Shown here one piece after another: positions 1 to 11,348 of a stretch of DNA of 64,000 nucleotides; position 1 is the stretch's first letter, and the number at the start of each line of letters is the position of its first letter. The notes beneath the pieces were generated by a model. The model was not told where the DNA came from. It saw nothing but the letters and a program-made list of their open reading frames with translations, and did not search any database. The position numbers and the translations under genes were made by a program. The DNA is from Epiperipatus broadwayi (Eukaryota > Onychophora > Udeonychophora > Euonychophora > Peripatidae): positions 620,001-684,000 of the forward strand of contig JAQFVV010012535.1 of assembly GCA_028023455.1 (NCBI GenBank), in the 5' to 3' direction.

Positions 1-686
1 TTTTATTTAGAAAAAGTGACAGAAGACCTGTATTAAAGAAATAATGCACAGCTACTTAAGATGTAACCAAATCATGGATTAATTAGCATAGCCATTGGCA
101 TTTATCAGAGTAATGATTTCAATGACGATTTATAAAACATGACTATTAAGCAATAAGACATACATGTATGCTATTTTGGTTTATATTATAGTTAATATAA
201 TCTTAGCCATGAACAAAGTGGTGAACTACAAGTGATATCTTTCAGTGATTTCTTGCATGATACTGAATGTTTAAAATATGTTTCAAACATGAAAAGGAAA
301 GTATTAGACAGTGATCATAATTATTCTGAAGTTGTGAGAGTCATCATCTTGCATACATTTACATTACATCAAATGCCATTACTGCTTAATAAAAGCACCA
401 TCCAGATTTCATGGTTTAGAGCATGTGTTCTGCATGTATTTAAGTCATACACAGCTGTATTCCATGTAATAATCATCATATTAAAAGCTGAAACATTAAT
501 TTAACAATCATAATAATTTTAAGCATTTATCCATTTGATCAGTGTACCATGTATTTTATTTCTATAAATTTAGGTTTATTTATGCATAATTTAATTATGT
601 GCTTGGTTAGATGTTCATAAGAGTTAATCCATATTGAGCAATTTAAACTGTAATCATTTGATATATTCTATAACACTCATATTTAT
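1..686. other. AT-rich flank, no gene seen
   Basis: No coding region, RNA gene or clear repeat is recognisable here. A 90-codon open frame at 232-504 has no recognisable motif and looks like chance. The stretch ends at the first base of the E1 left LTR, where the four bases before the LTR are TTAT. Confidence 0.6.
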
Positions 687-1483
687 TGTAAAGGGTAGCT
701 TACCATGCACATATTCCTAAAAAGATCAAGCCTATTTATTGAACCCAATCCATTTGGAATTTATATTAATAATGGGAAGGTTATTTGTTTGTTATTTATT
801 ACATATATACATATAATGCACAATAGATTATTTTATTATAAAATAAAATACGATCAATATTTTAGAAGGTAATATTGTATATATGTAAACTATTTGATTA
901 ATAAACTGTGATGTATATATATTTTTAAAAAAATTTGGATATTAATTTATAATCAAATGATTTAGGGGATAGCCTGAGGTTAAGTTAGGTGGCCATGTGT
1001 GAAAATAAAACTGATTTTTTTTTATCTGTAATAAATGAAATGTATTTAAACAATACATTTAAAAATCTAAATGTATTTAAATAATAGGCAGTTAAAGATA
1101 TCAGTGTTTCAGCAGAATCTCAGCATTTTATACAAAAATAGAAACTTTATACAAAATCATTCTTCTTGTCAAAAGATATAGCAGCTATAACAATAGACAG
1201 TGGTTTAAACTAAAATTTAGAACACTAAAATAGAGTTTTGCTTTTTGTTTTATTTAAATCATAAACATTTTTAAAAGTCAAATGCTGTAACCAAAAGTTT
1301 ACCAAATTTCAGAGAAAAGAAAGTGAAATAAGAACTAAGAATAACTGATAAATTTTGTAATAATTAAAGCATGTTTTAAAAGTTGTTGGAATAATTTTTT
1401 GCTATTTTAAATTTTTTCAAAAAGAATAACGAACATTAATCTGCTGAAAATTGGAAAAGAAAGAAAAATGAAATAATTTTCTT

Positions 1484-1745
<262 letters not shown>

Positions 1746-2049
1746 CATAATTAAATGAAGAACAAATAATATTACCATACCTGAGTTGTCTACAATATAT
1801 AAGAAATAATCATAAATTCAAAAATTAAATGATGATCAAAAGATATTATTATATCTGAGTAAGATTCAAATATCAAGAATTATAAGCAAATTATTAGAAA
1901 ATTATTATAACTCAGGTATATGGAAATCACGTAAAGTGAGTACACTAGTAATTCAATAAAATATAACTCAGGTATACAGACTGTAGGTTTTATCCACTTT
2001 CATTTCTTGGTTTGATGTTAAGTGCATGTTTAAACAAATACTAAGAGAA

Positions 2050-2146
2050 TATGGTCTAGCATGGCGCCACTAGATTATCTGAATCTAGACACGGTTATAT
2101 CTAATAACCTTTCACATGTACCGGGTTTGAATCCCCTTTTGGGTAC
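2050..2146 (+). repeat. tRNA-Leu/Ser-like (class II) unit, possible SINE head
   Basis: An A-box-like stretch (GGTCTAGCATGGCGCC) is followed by a hairpin with arms CTAGATT and AATCTAG, then a long variable-arm-like hairpin (GGTTAT...ATAACC) and a B-box-like GGGTTTGAATCCCC. This order resembles a class II tRNA. The anticodon loop is not of standard size, so a functional tRNA is unlikely. A tRNA-derived SINE or decayed pseudogene fits better. Confidence 0.4.
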
Positions 2147-2477
2147 TTTATTTCTAATAAAATGGGAGATTTTGCTTTTTGAGCCATATCACTATATGCA
2201 CTAATATTTAGGTAAAAGTAAAACATCTATAAACCAAAGTGGAGTATACTAGACATAAATCATTTCTCAGATCTTAACATAACAAATGTGTTTCAATATT
2301 TTTATAAGTTCACTAGCTCAGATTATATATAACTAATTTAGGATGGCAATTCACTCATCCTTGCATGAAATAGATGATGGGATGTGGTTATAATATTACT
2401 AAGAAATCACTAAATATTATAAAATCGACATTTATTTATGGCCTTTAAATAGTTAAACAGCTCATTAATTAAAACGT

Positions 2478-2513
2478 TGATGATGATGATGATGATGATA
2501 ATAATAATGATAA
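2478..2513. repeat. GAT/AAT trinucleotide repeat
   Basis: Six or seven GAT units pass into AAT units. It lies inside the insertion carried by the E1 left LTR. The 64-codon minus-strand frame over it is a product of the repeat. Confidence 0.85.
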
Positions 2514-5500
2514 TGACCAGGGTTTCAACTACAGCTCTAGGACTAAGCCTAAACATAAAACTAATTTTTATAAAGAAATTCATAATTATTGTTAATCTTA
2601 GCATATTTAATCATATCTTAAACACCTAATATTTAACCATTGATGATGATGAATAATCACACTTAACAAAGACTACACTTAATGAAATATATACGCCTCG
2701 TTTAATAAAACAAACTAATATTTATTACTACATTTCTAACATATACATAAAAATTTCTAGATAAATATGAAAATTGACATGAATAATAATAATAATAATT
2801 GATTATATAACAATCCTCAGATTAATTTTAAGTTCTTCCCCCTTTCCCTTCAAATGTATTTTGTATTAAGTTGGACGTCACATTGACCATGATTTTCACT
2901 CCATGAGAAAAGTATTTCAAGAAAAAAATATTATCTGCTCATTAGCACACATACTTTAAAAATCTAACATGTAAATAGAATGTAAAAAAAAAATGTTAGT
3001 AGAATTGAAAGAGCAAGTTTTAGAAAAGAGTTTTAAAACCCCCCCTCTTCTACCTCTGAAATGCTATACTTAACGTGAAACAAACTAATCTAATATTCTA
3101 ACACTACTTGTTACTCCACATTCACACATATAAAATATCATTATGTATGTGCGTGTTTTATCCCATGATAACAAAATATTATTTAAAACCAAAATAATAA
3201 TATATTAGTTAAAACTAAAATCATAATACCATAAAAAAAAATTGTTTTACACATTAATATTTTTCATAACTGTCACATTAATAAACAAATAATTTTCATA
3301 CATTCAAGATCATTTATGAAGCTCAAAGTTATTATTAGTAAGACATTCTTGTTTTTAATCGATCTGAATAGTCTTTAAAAGTTCTTTAAATAAAATATAC
3401 CACTTTATTGCTAAAATGTTTATTAAGACTGATATCATAAAGAAAATAGATATAAAAAGTCATATTACCGATCTTTTGTTTGTGGCGAATTTCCAAGGGT
3501 TCAAACTTGTCTTGTATAATGTCTATATTTCTGCAGCTACTATTTCCATTTTATGTGGGAACAATCTCTTTCTTGAGGTGTATAACTATTTGATGATGAT
3601 GACTCTATTGAGGTTATTTGCTTTAGTGGACAATTTGGAAATCATTATATTAAATTTTCTTCTCTTTCTGTCAAGCATGTGGATGAAATACAGCAGTTGT
3701 TTTCCCATTTGTAAATTTTCTTGAGTTTAAAATCAGTTGTTGTAACAATTAATTGGACTTGATGATTAATATTTATCAGTAGATTAATTCATCTTCTTTG
3801 AATGCAGGTGAATGCTTTCTTCCTTCTATTAAAAACATCTTATTTATCTGGTCAGTTGAAAGGTGTAGAATATTATTTTAGACACAACATCTTTTCTTTC
3901 CTATGTGATGTGCAGCTTCCCCAGATGGTCCAGAACCGATGGGACATACATATAATTTTTCTAGCCAGACATTTCTTATATTTTCAGCATTCAATTGGAT
4001 AGTTTAATAATCTGAATCATAAACAATTTCAAGACAGCTTTTTATATCCAATTTTTAGCTAACTTAACCAATCAGAGATAGCATCACTTGCTATTTTTGG
4101 ACAAATTTGTTTTAATTAGATCTCTAATTTATTTTCAACTAAATTATTTTTCAACTGAAAAGTTTAATCCTTTTTCCAGACACTTTTGTTTAATAAAAAA
4201 AAAATAGACTCAATCCTTATTTCCTTTCTTTTCTCTTTTTTTTTTTTTTAACATCCAGGTAACATTTCAAATCTTTGAGCTTCCTTCTTTAGATCTTGAG
4301 ATAAGACAATTTCAAGATTAGAGTTCTCACCCATTATAAGCTCCCATTTACAAAAAAAAAAATTGCTACAAAGATCAATATCTGATTAAACAGATTTCCT
4401 CTTTTAACAAAAAATTGTACAAAAAAAAAATAATTTGACAGATTTAATCCTTCCTTTTCTTTCAATATTTAGGAAATGTAAATTTCTGTATGTAATGTAC
4501 ACACATCCTTCATTCTTTCAAATCATTCATAAACTAACATTAAATAATATAATTGCTAGCTTAGTAATTATTACCCAATTATTTAATTAAATCTGTAACT
4601 TTTAAATCCCACTTATAATTAAAGAAAAGCAAAATAGAAGTATAGAATAAGACATAAAATTGATCAAGCAAAGTTAGTTTAAAGAAAGTTAAAATGTTGA
4701 ATATTTGAAATATAAAACAATTAAATAGCTTACACTACACTGCCTATTATCATATAACTTTGCTTTTTAACAGAAAAACTAAATATTAAATAGTTTAAAT
4801 GTGTGATTACCTTTCATCAACACACAAACAAATAAACATATAATTGTTGACCCATTCTCTGCTAAAGTGTTTAAGATTTTGATCTGGAGGTTGAATTGGA
4901 GCCCTACGCTTTTTTGTTATAAAATTGTATGGTTTTGTTTACCTTTTCTCTCACATTACTATAAATTTATCTGTACTAATTGTAAACACAATATATATAT
5001 TTCTACTTTATTGTAAACACACAAGAAGATGCCTGCAGTCCAAAGTAAACAAGCATTGGAATACTTAATGGTGAATCAAATGAGGATCAAGGTGTTTACC
5101 ATTAAACACAACTACAGGAGACACCATTGTACCTATCTATCCTTGCTAAGGAAAATGATTTACTAAGTGAAACTGCTTTGAAGAACAACTTGCCTAACTA
5201 TCAACTACTACTACTTCCATTAGGATGATTTTTATGAACTTTGTTCCAATTACAATTTTTTTAATCAAAGAATCAATATTGTAAATTTTTGTTTATTTTT
5301 TATTTATTTTTTTTATTCTTGTTATCTGTTGTATTTTCACACTCTGATGCTGAAGCCTCATTTTTTTAGAATTAGCAAAGAAGAAAGGGGGGATTATTCA
5401 CTTTGATATTTTTATATTTTCATTGTAAATAAAATTTAGGTTAACCCACCTGCTTCACATCAGGTTATCCACATAAATAGTAAGGTAAGATTCTCTACAT

Positions 5501-5797
5501 TTATTTTCATAGATTAAATTGCAACACTTATACAGAATACATATTATATGTTTTATTTTGTTGATTAACCTTGTATATATATTTTCCAGTATGTTTGACT
5601 AATCAACTAGTATTAATTTCTATCTCTATCATATATATAAATTGGGGGGAACTTGTTAAATAGATTGTTAACATCTGTAAATATATAATTTAGCTAGCCA
5701 GCATCTCAATTATCTTAAATTACTAAAGTTTATTTTTCTATATAATTATGATTTGTAAAGAATGAGTGACATAGATGGATTTCTACCATGCAGTATA

Positions 5798-5857
5798 AGG
5801 GTTGGTTATGGAGAATCATTAATTAGTAGGGTTGGTTACGGAGAATCATTAATTAGT
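5798..5857 (+). repeat. 30-bp tandem duplication private to the E1 left LTR
   Basis: Two copies starting AGGGTTGGTTAYGGAG lie head to tail, differing at one base (TATGG against TACGG). The right LTR has one copy (about 15226-15254). This is a local duplication after insertion. Confidence 0.85.
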
Positions 5858-6122
5858 AAAATGGTAGAGGTTCACATGTGACACATGTACATATGATCAT
5901 TATTATTTTTTTATTTTTTGTTTATCAGTACTATTGTTATTATACTTTATGTTGTTTATTATTGTAAATAAATGTTTGAGTTTATATTATTCCAGTCTCT
6001 GGTTTATTGAGTTGTCCTGACATTCCACAGTTTATAAACAATTATGCATGCACACACAATCTATTTTTCTTATCATATAAAAGCTTGAAAATAAAACAAA
6101 TATAATAAATGCTAGTTGTAAC

Positions 6123-6444
6123 CTATATATAGGTGCAGGAGTTGCTGTGTGTATCTGTTCATACCTGTTAAAGGAGTCAAAAGCAATATTCTCTCTGGGC
6201 TTGAATATTAGGGCATAACGGAATTGAAAAGGGGGAAAGTGGATGAACTAACCTAAATTGCATTTAATATTATTAAATAGGGATAGAGTCAGTCAATTAA
6301 AGTGTATGCAATCATTGGTTAAGCATTTCATCAGTTCTCATTAGCATTCTATCAGAAGACCCAAAGTCTGACCATAGTTAGATGCAAATTTTCCCCTTCT
6401 AAGCCTGGTAGGTCTCTGCAGATTGTGTCATTAGGAGCAATAAA
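6123..6444 (+). promoter_or_regulatory. E1 LTR TATA box and poly(A) signal
   Basis: CTATATATAG at 6123-6132 lies about 310 bp upstream of AATAAA at 6439-6444. Both recur in the right LTR (about 15520 and about 15837). In LTR elements the R region lies between the promoter and the polyadenylation site, so this spacing suggests R spans about 6150-6460. TATA-like strings are common in this AT-rich DNA, so the assignment rests on position and on conservation between LTRs. Confidence 0.45.
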
Positions 6445-6518
6445 TTAGAGCATATTCACTTATCCCACACCAGATTTCAACATCTGCATAGTATTACAGT
6501 CTGCAAGTTAGTTGACCA

Positions 6519-6925
6519 TCCGTTACATCTGGCACACCATTTTTGGGCTTGGTTAGCTTATAATTGTTGATGTAGAGTTCTGTCCATTATATCTGGTACT
6601 AGCAACATTTGGGACTAGTGGTAATCATTCCGTCCATTATATCTGGCACCATCAACTTTGGGGCTCGATAGGTGTACTATCACATATAGACTTTGTGTAA
6701 GTGGGTCATACATTGTGATCGAACCAGCTGATTGTTGAATCTGATCTATATATCCAGGTGATGTGCAACATGGTAGACATGAAGATATTACAGTTGTTAG
6801 AGATTTTCAAATATAATTACTAATAGGTATATCTGGCACGCAATGTGTTAGGCATAAATATATTACAGTTGATAGATGTATCTAAATGTATTTACCAATA
6901 GTTACATCTGGTATCCAGGATGTTA
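6519..6925 (+). promoter_or_regulatory. Array of LTR-end/primer-binding-site-like motifs
   Basis: A short motif of the form (T)TAYAtcTGGYAC recurs at 6530, 6594, 6644, 6834 and 6909, with a degenerate relative at 6757. The third copy, TGGCACCATCAACTTTGGGG, closely resembles the tRNA-Lys-type primer-binding sites of retroviruses and gypsy elements. Each copy is preceded by TTACATC or TATATC, like an LTR 3' terminus. The first three copies also occur in the right LTR (15918-16060). Normally there is one PBS and it lies outside the LTR, so this arrangement is odd. The last units (about 6748-6960) also form three repeats of roughly 76 bp. Confidence 0.5.
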
Positions 6926-6956
6926 GGTATGAATATACTCTAATTGTAAAGGAAGT

Positions 6957-7356
6957 CCAGCCATTGGACTGGCAGTTAATTTTTTTTTTAAAAAAAAAAG
7001 TGTTAAGCCACATTTCATTTTATATTTTTTTATCAACGTAAACACAAATGAATTTATATACACTTGGAAAATAACTAGCACTTTCATCTAAAATAATAGT
7101 AATAGTGATAATAGATCATATAAACTTGAATCAATTTTCAATAAGAGATCTAAAGTATTGAGTGTAAATTGGAAATATAGAGGATTGGACAATAAACAGA
7201 GACCGATGATAAATAGTTAAGTGAGTAATAAATGATACTAGAATAGTAGAGTTAAGCATGTAAAAGGACATAGGCTAAAAGTAGATCTATTAAAAACTAA
7301 AAAAAGAGGTAAAAGATAAATGCAATAGTTGGGAATGGCGTGATGCACTGTGGCAT
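6957..7356 (+). other. E1 untranslated leader
   Basis: Non-coding stretch between the PBS-like array and gag. It holds a T9/A9 homopolymer pair near 6980-7000 and nothing else recognisable. Confidence 0.6.
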
Positions 7357-7419
7357 GTGATTATTTATAGTTTCATAAATAAATATTTTATAAATAGTTT
7401 GCAAATAAATAAATATTTA

Positions 7420-9544
7420 ATGATAACCAGAAGTGGTAAGCAATTAAGTAATATGGAATCAAAATATTTGGAGATATGGAAAAATAATAGTGATAGTGAG
7501 ATGGTAGATGATACTACCCATAATAAGGTGGGATCTATGTTGATCCAGATACCTGGGGGGTCTATTCTGGAAGTTGAACAATCCCCACAAATGCAAGAAG
7601 GGAATCAAACAGTTTCTCAAATTCAGATGATTTCTCCCAGTGAGATTACTCAACTGCCCAAAATTGGAGTAACTCAGGCTATGCAAGACCCTACAGCCTT
7701 GGCACAACTAATCCAAGCAATCATGGAGATAAAAAGTGATATGAATAGTAAGATGGAGAATATGGCAACCAAGATGGAGAATATGGCAACCAAGGCTGAT
7801 GAAATGAAGAGTGATATGAATAGTAAGATGGAGAATATGGCAACCAAGACTGATGAAATGAAGAGTGATATGAATAGTAAGATGGAGAATATGGCAACTA
7901 AGATGGAGAATATAGCAATCAAGGCTGATGAAATGAAAAGTGATATAAATAGTAAGTAGGAGAATATGGTAACCAAGGCTGATATAAATAAAATAAAAGA
8001 ATTGAAGAATGATGTGAATGATATGAAAGAACAAATGGAAACAAAAATTTATAATGTTGAAATTAAGCTGTCTGAAGATATGGGACAACTTTCCCTAAAA
8101 TTAGAAAATGTTCAGAAAGAGAATATTGAGTTGAAGCAAGGAATGTTAGAGATAAAGAAGGAAATTGATGAAAAGAATATGAAATGCCAACAGCAATTAC
8201 ATGATTTTAAATCCAATGTCATGGAACAATTGAATCCAAAATATGATGAGGCATGTAAGAGTAAGAAAACATTAAAACATGAGGTGCATGTGGAACAGGA
8301 TAAATTCCTAACCAAGGTCCAAGATGAATTTCAGGGGATTCAATCAAGAATAGAACAACTTTCCATATCACAAAATGATCATGTTGAGTCATGAAACAAG
8401 ATGCTAGTAGATTTGGATCAACATCTTAAACGAGTTGAGGAAAGAATAGTCAAAGGGGGGATGGACATGACCACGGATAAAGCCAATGTAGAAAAGTTAA
8501 TAGGAAGTGCTCATGAAATAAGAGATGAAATTGATAGAATGGGTGAAGCCTTTAATCAGAGATTGGTAGTGCTCGAGTCTCAACTGTGCGAAGAGATGCT
8601 GACCTGTGGAGGAAAACATGATGAAATTGATGTAAGGATGCACAGTAGTAATAAAATAAGGGATAGTAGGACTCATCACCTAGAGATGGCCCTTAAGGAC
8701 CCACAGAAGATAAGTGATCCTTCTGAAGAAACTCTCCTCCCATGTCACATCCTGTCTGAGACAGAAGATTATCCTCCTAACTTTAGTTTAGAAGGTTTAA
8801 TTCCAGATAGTCATCGAACACACTATGATGATCATACATTGACCCCACCTGTAAACACTACAGAAATCAACAAGACACTTTACCATCCTGCACAAGTGAA
8901 CGCTATTAACCAATTTGTCAAACTAAAAGTATTCAAGGGATCTACCAATAAAACCCCCATTGAACACACCTGGAGTCTGAACCTTTATTTCTCTGTAAAC
9001 AGAAACTTGTCAGAGGGTGAAAAGGTTATTATTGCATACAGCCATCTGCAATGTGATGCACTGGTGTGGTGGGAGTCATTGTTTCAGGTCCCATCTAGCT
9101 TTGATGAATATCAAATACTGCAGGTGAAGAATTTCTGGAACAAGGACAGGCAAGAGGCCTTATTGTATCAGCTATTCCAAGAGAAGTATAGGGCAGCACC
9201 TGGAGAAACCTTGACAAAGTTCTTTTGCCATCAAGTTATGAAATTAAGAACATTAAATACCTACTGCCTGAGTGAAAGTCAAATTATAAGAATAATAAAA
9301 AGAAACTTACCACTCAGGATTGACATCGCTATTATGTACCAATGTTAGGACCATAGAACAGGTGGCAGAACTGTTAACAAATATAGATATGAACAATGAT
9401 AACTTGTCAATTAGGGCACCTGAAAAAGGAAAGAAGAAGCTACTGTTAATGCTATCTTTTATAGAAGAAGAAAAAATAATAATGATGTTAACCATTGAAA
9501 AGGGAAGTCCATACAAAGTAACCACCCTATGTATGGTCAGCTAA
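7420..9544 (+). pseudogene. E1 gag, broken
   Basis: The likely start is the ATG at 7420, which begins MITRSGK; the frame is open from 7357. One frame runs to 9348, interrupted by TAG at 7957 and TGA at 8392. It then continues in the next frame (about 9335-9544) with a segment containing TIEQVAELLT. The first roughly 450 codons are charged and coiled-coil-like, including tandem DEMKSDMNSKMENMATK units. About 8890-9340 encodes a retrotransposon gag (capsid-like) domain, shown by IEHTWSLNLYF, AYSHLQCDALVWWESL and EKYRAAPGETLTKFF. No CCHC zinc knuckle is visible. The same domain and the AYSHLQC-type motif recur in E2. Gag forms the particle that packages element RNA; this copy is not functional. 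Confidence 0.82.
7726..7975 (+). repeat. Coding tandem repeats in E1 gag
   Basis: Repeats of about 30-54 bp encode variations of KSDMNSKMENMATK and KADEMKSD. They predict a long amphipathic helix. At 7957 the expected ATG methionine codon is TAG, which creates the first stop. Minus-strand open frames opposite this stretch are shadows of the repeat. Confidence 0.85.
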
Positions 9545-9748
9545 AAGGAACTGAACAAATATTAGCAAAACAGGAATAAACCCTCTCCATAGTCCCAAGA
9601 AATCCCCAAAACCAGGGTGTAGTAATTATACAGCAAAAATTCAACAGAAACTAAACTAGAAGGGTACTTGAGGTTATGTTCCTTAACTCGAGAGACTGAA
9701 AGTACTCTGAGGAACATGAAACAAACCCCTGATTGAGAGATCATTAAT

Positions 9749-10480
9749 ATGATGTGTTTGTGGGAAGACAAAGCACCTGACTATGCTTTGCAGAGCTGCC
9801 CCATGATAGAGGTTTTGTTTGAGGGTTTACAAGTTAAAGTACTGTTAGATTCTGGTAGCCAGATTTCTGTTATCTCAGATAAATTTTACCAGGAAATTTT
9901 GATTAAAAATCCAAAAATTAAAACCTTACCAATGAAATCTATTCAGGTTACCATGGCTAACAGTAGGAAAGCAAAACTTGTACAAAAGCAAATTTGGGTT
10001 GAAATGAAAGTTGGCCAAACAATCCTCTATCACGTGTTTCTTATATTGAGTGGCTTTATCCATGATGTCATTCTTGGGTCAGACTTCCTACACTTGAACA
10101 CTTGTATTATTGATTTCTCTAACAAAGTAGTTAAGATAAGTGATGAGGTCTTGGAGATGACATTAATATCGAGATATGGCCTCCCTGAAGTTGACTGTAT
10201 TATATCTAGTATCCCAGAGGCACTCATAGATAGTAAGCTTGCAGAGTACAACTTGCTTGGAAGCAAGGAGACATTGAAATTAAGATCTGTGATACATAAA
10301 TTTAGCCTGATTTTTTCAGAGATACCAGGAGCAATAGAAGGATTTCAGCAGAGAATAAGATTAGTACATGACCAACCATTTCAATCCAGATCATATCCTA
10401 TTCCTTACCAGTATTGGGAAGAAATAACCAAACAAATTAACAAAATGCTGGATTGGGGGATAACAAAATCCGTATTGTAA
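9749..10480 (+). pseudogene. E1 pol: aspartic protease and start of RT
   Basis: The frame encodes a retropepsin-like protease. The catalytic triplet is D34-S35-G36 in VLLDSGSQISVIS, and the partner strand motif ILGSDFLHLN follows about 70 residues later. From about residue 185 it passes into the RT N-terminal approach (IPYQYWEEITKQINKML, then WGITKSV). The frame is lost around 10470 and the next segment resumes in another frame. The region 9545-9748 before it has no matching frame and probably held the gag-pol junction. The protease would process the polyprotein. Confidence 0.88.
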
Positions 10481-10487
10481 TCCAGTC

Positions 10488-11348
10488 GTGACTGTGAAAA
10501 AGAAAGATGGGTCAATGAGATTTTGTTTGGATGCTAGACAACTAAACAAAATTACTGTCCCTGACAGAAATATTCCACCACCCATACATGAATTATTCGT
10601 GAGATTTGGAAACAAGAAGGTGTTTTCCACTTTCGATCTAACCTCTAGTTATTGGCAGATCGAACTCCATCTGAATGATCGCCAATACACTGCCTTCCGA
10701 TATGAGGGATTTACATACCAATTTAATAGGATGCCATTTGGATTGATAAATAGTGGTGCTGGTTTGATACGATGTTTAGATCAGACCTTATCTCCTGAGG
10801 TGAAGCAGATCATTATGATATATGTGGATGATGTGATTATCGCATCTACCACTGTTGAAGAGCATTTTCAACACCTGACTATGTTTTTCCAGGAGTGCTT
10901 CCAGAAAGGCATCAAGATCAACTTCAAGAAGAGTACCCTAGTCTCAAACCAGGTTATTTTCGTAGGTCTTATCATAGGTTGTGATGGGATAAGACCTCAT
11001 CCAGACAAGACCAGTGCCATTCAGAACTTTCCTAAACTGACCAATAAAAACATCCGATCATTTTTAGGCCTATGTAACTTTTACCATCATTTCTACCAAA
11101 AATTCTCTGACCACACAGAAACATTATTTAAATTAATCAGGAAAGATGAGAGATGGAAATGGACTGAGGAGCAGGATCAGGCATTTGAGAATATTAAAAC
11201 AGGGTTTTTAGAGCAAATCATGTTAGCCTTCCCTGATTTTAGTAAACCATTCATAGTCCAGATGGATAGTAGTGGTTTCAGATTGGGGGTAACATTATCC
11301 CAAATCCAGGAGGATGGCCAACCTGGGGTCCTCTACTTTATCAGCTGA
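10488..11348 (+). pseudogene. E1 pol: reverse transcriptase and start of RNase H
   Basis: RT signatures run in order: VTVKKKDGSMRFCLDAR, STFDLTSSYWQI, FNRMPFGLINS, the catalytic YVDD (residues 112-115, codons from 10821) and FLGLCNFYHHF. RNase H begins near residue 255 with FIVQMDSSGFRLG, which carries the first acidic residue. The frame ends at TGA 11346, where an arginine codon would be usual, consistent with a C-to-T change at a CpG. It would copy the element RNA into DNA. All visible catalytic residues are present, so the decay is by stops and frame changes. Confidence 0.92.

Noticed and set aside
3416-4002. Two plus-strand frames as genes inside the E1 LTR insertion
   Set aside because: They carry no recognisable motif, are under 105 codons, and lie in AT-rich DNA where such frames arise by chance.
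7674-8088. Minus-strand hydrophobic frames opposite the E1 gag repeats
   Set aside because: They are antisense images of the DEMKSDMNSK-type repeats; the plus strand has the gag domain downstream in frame.
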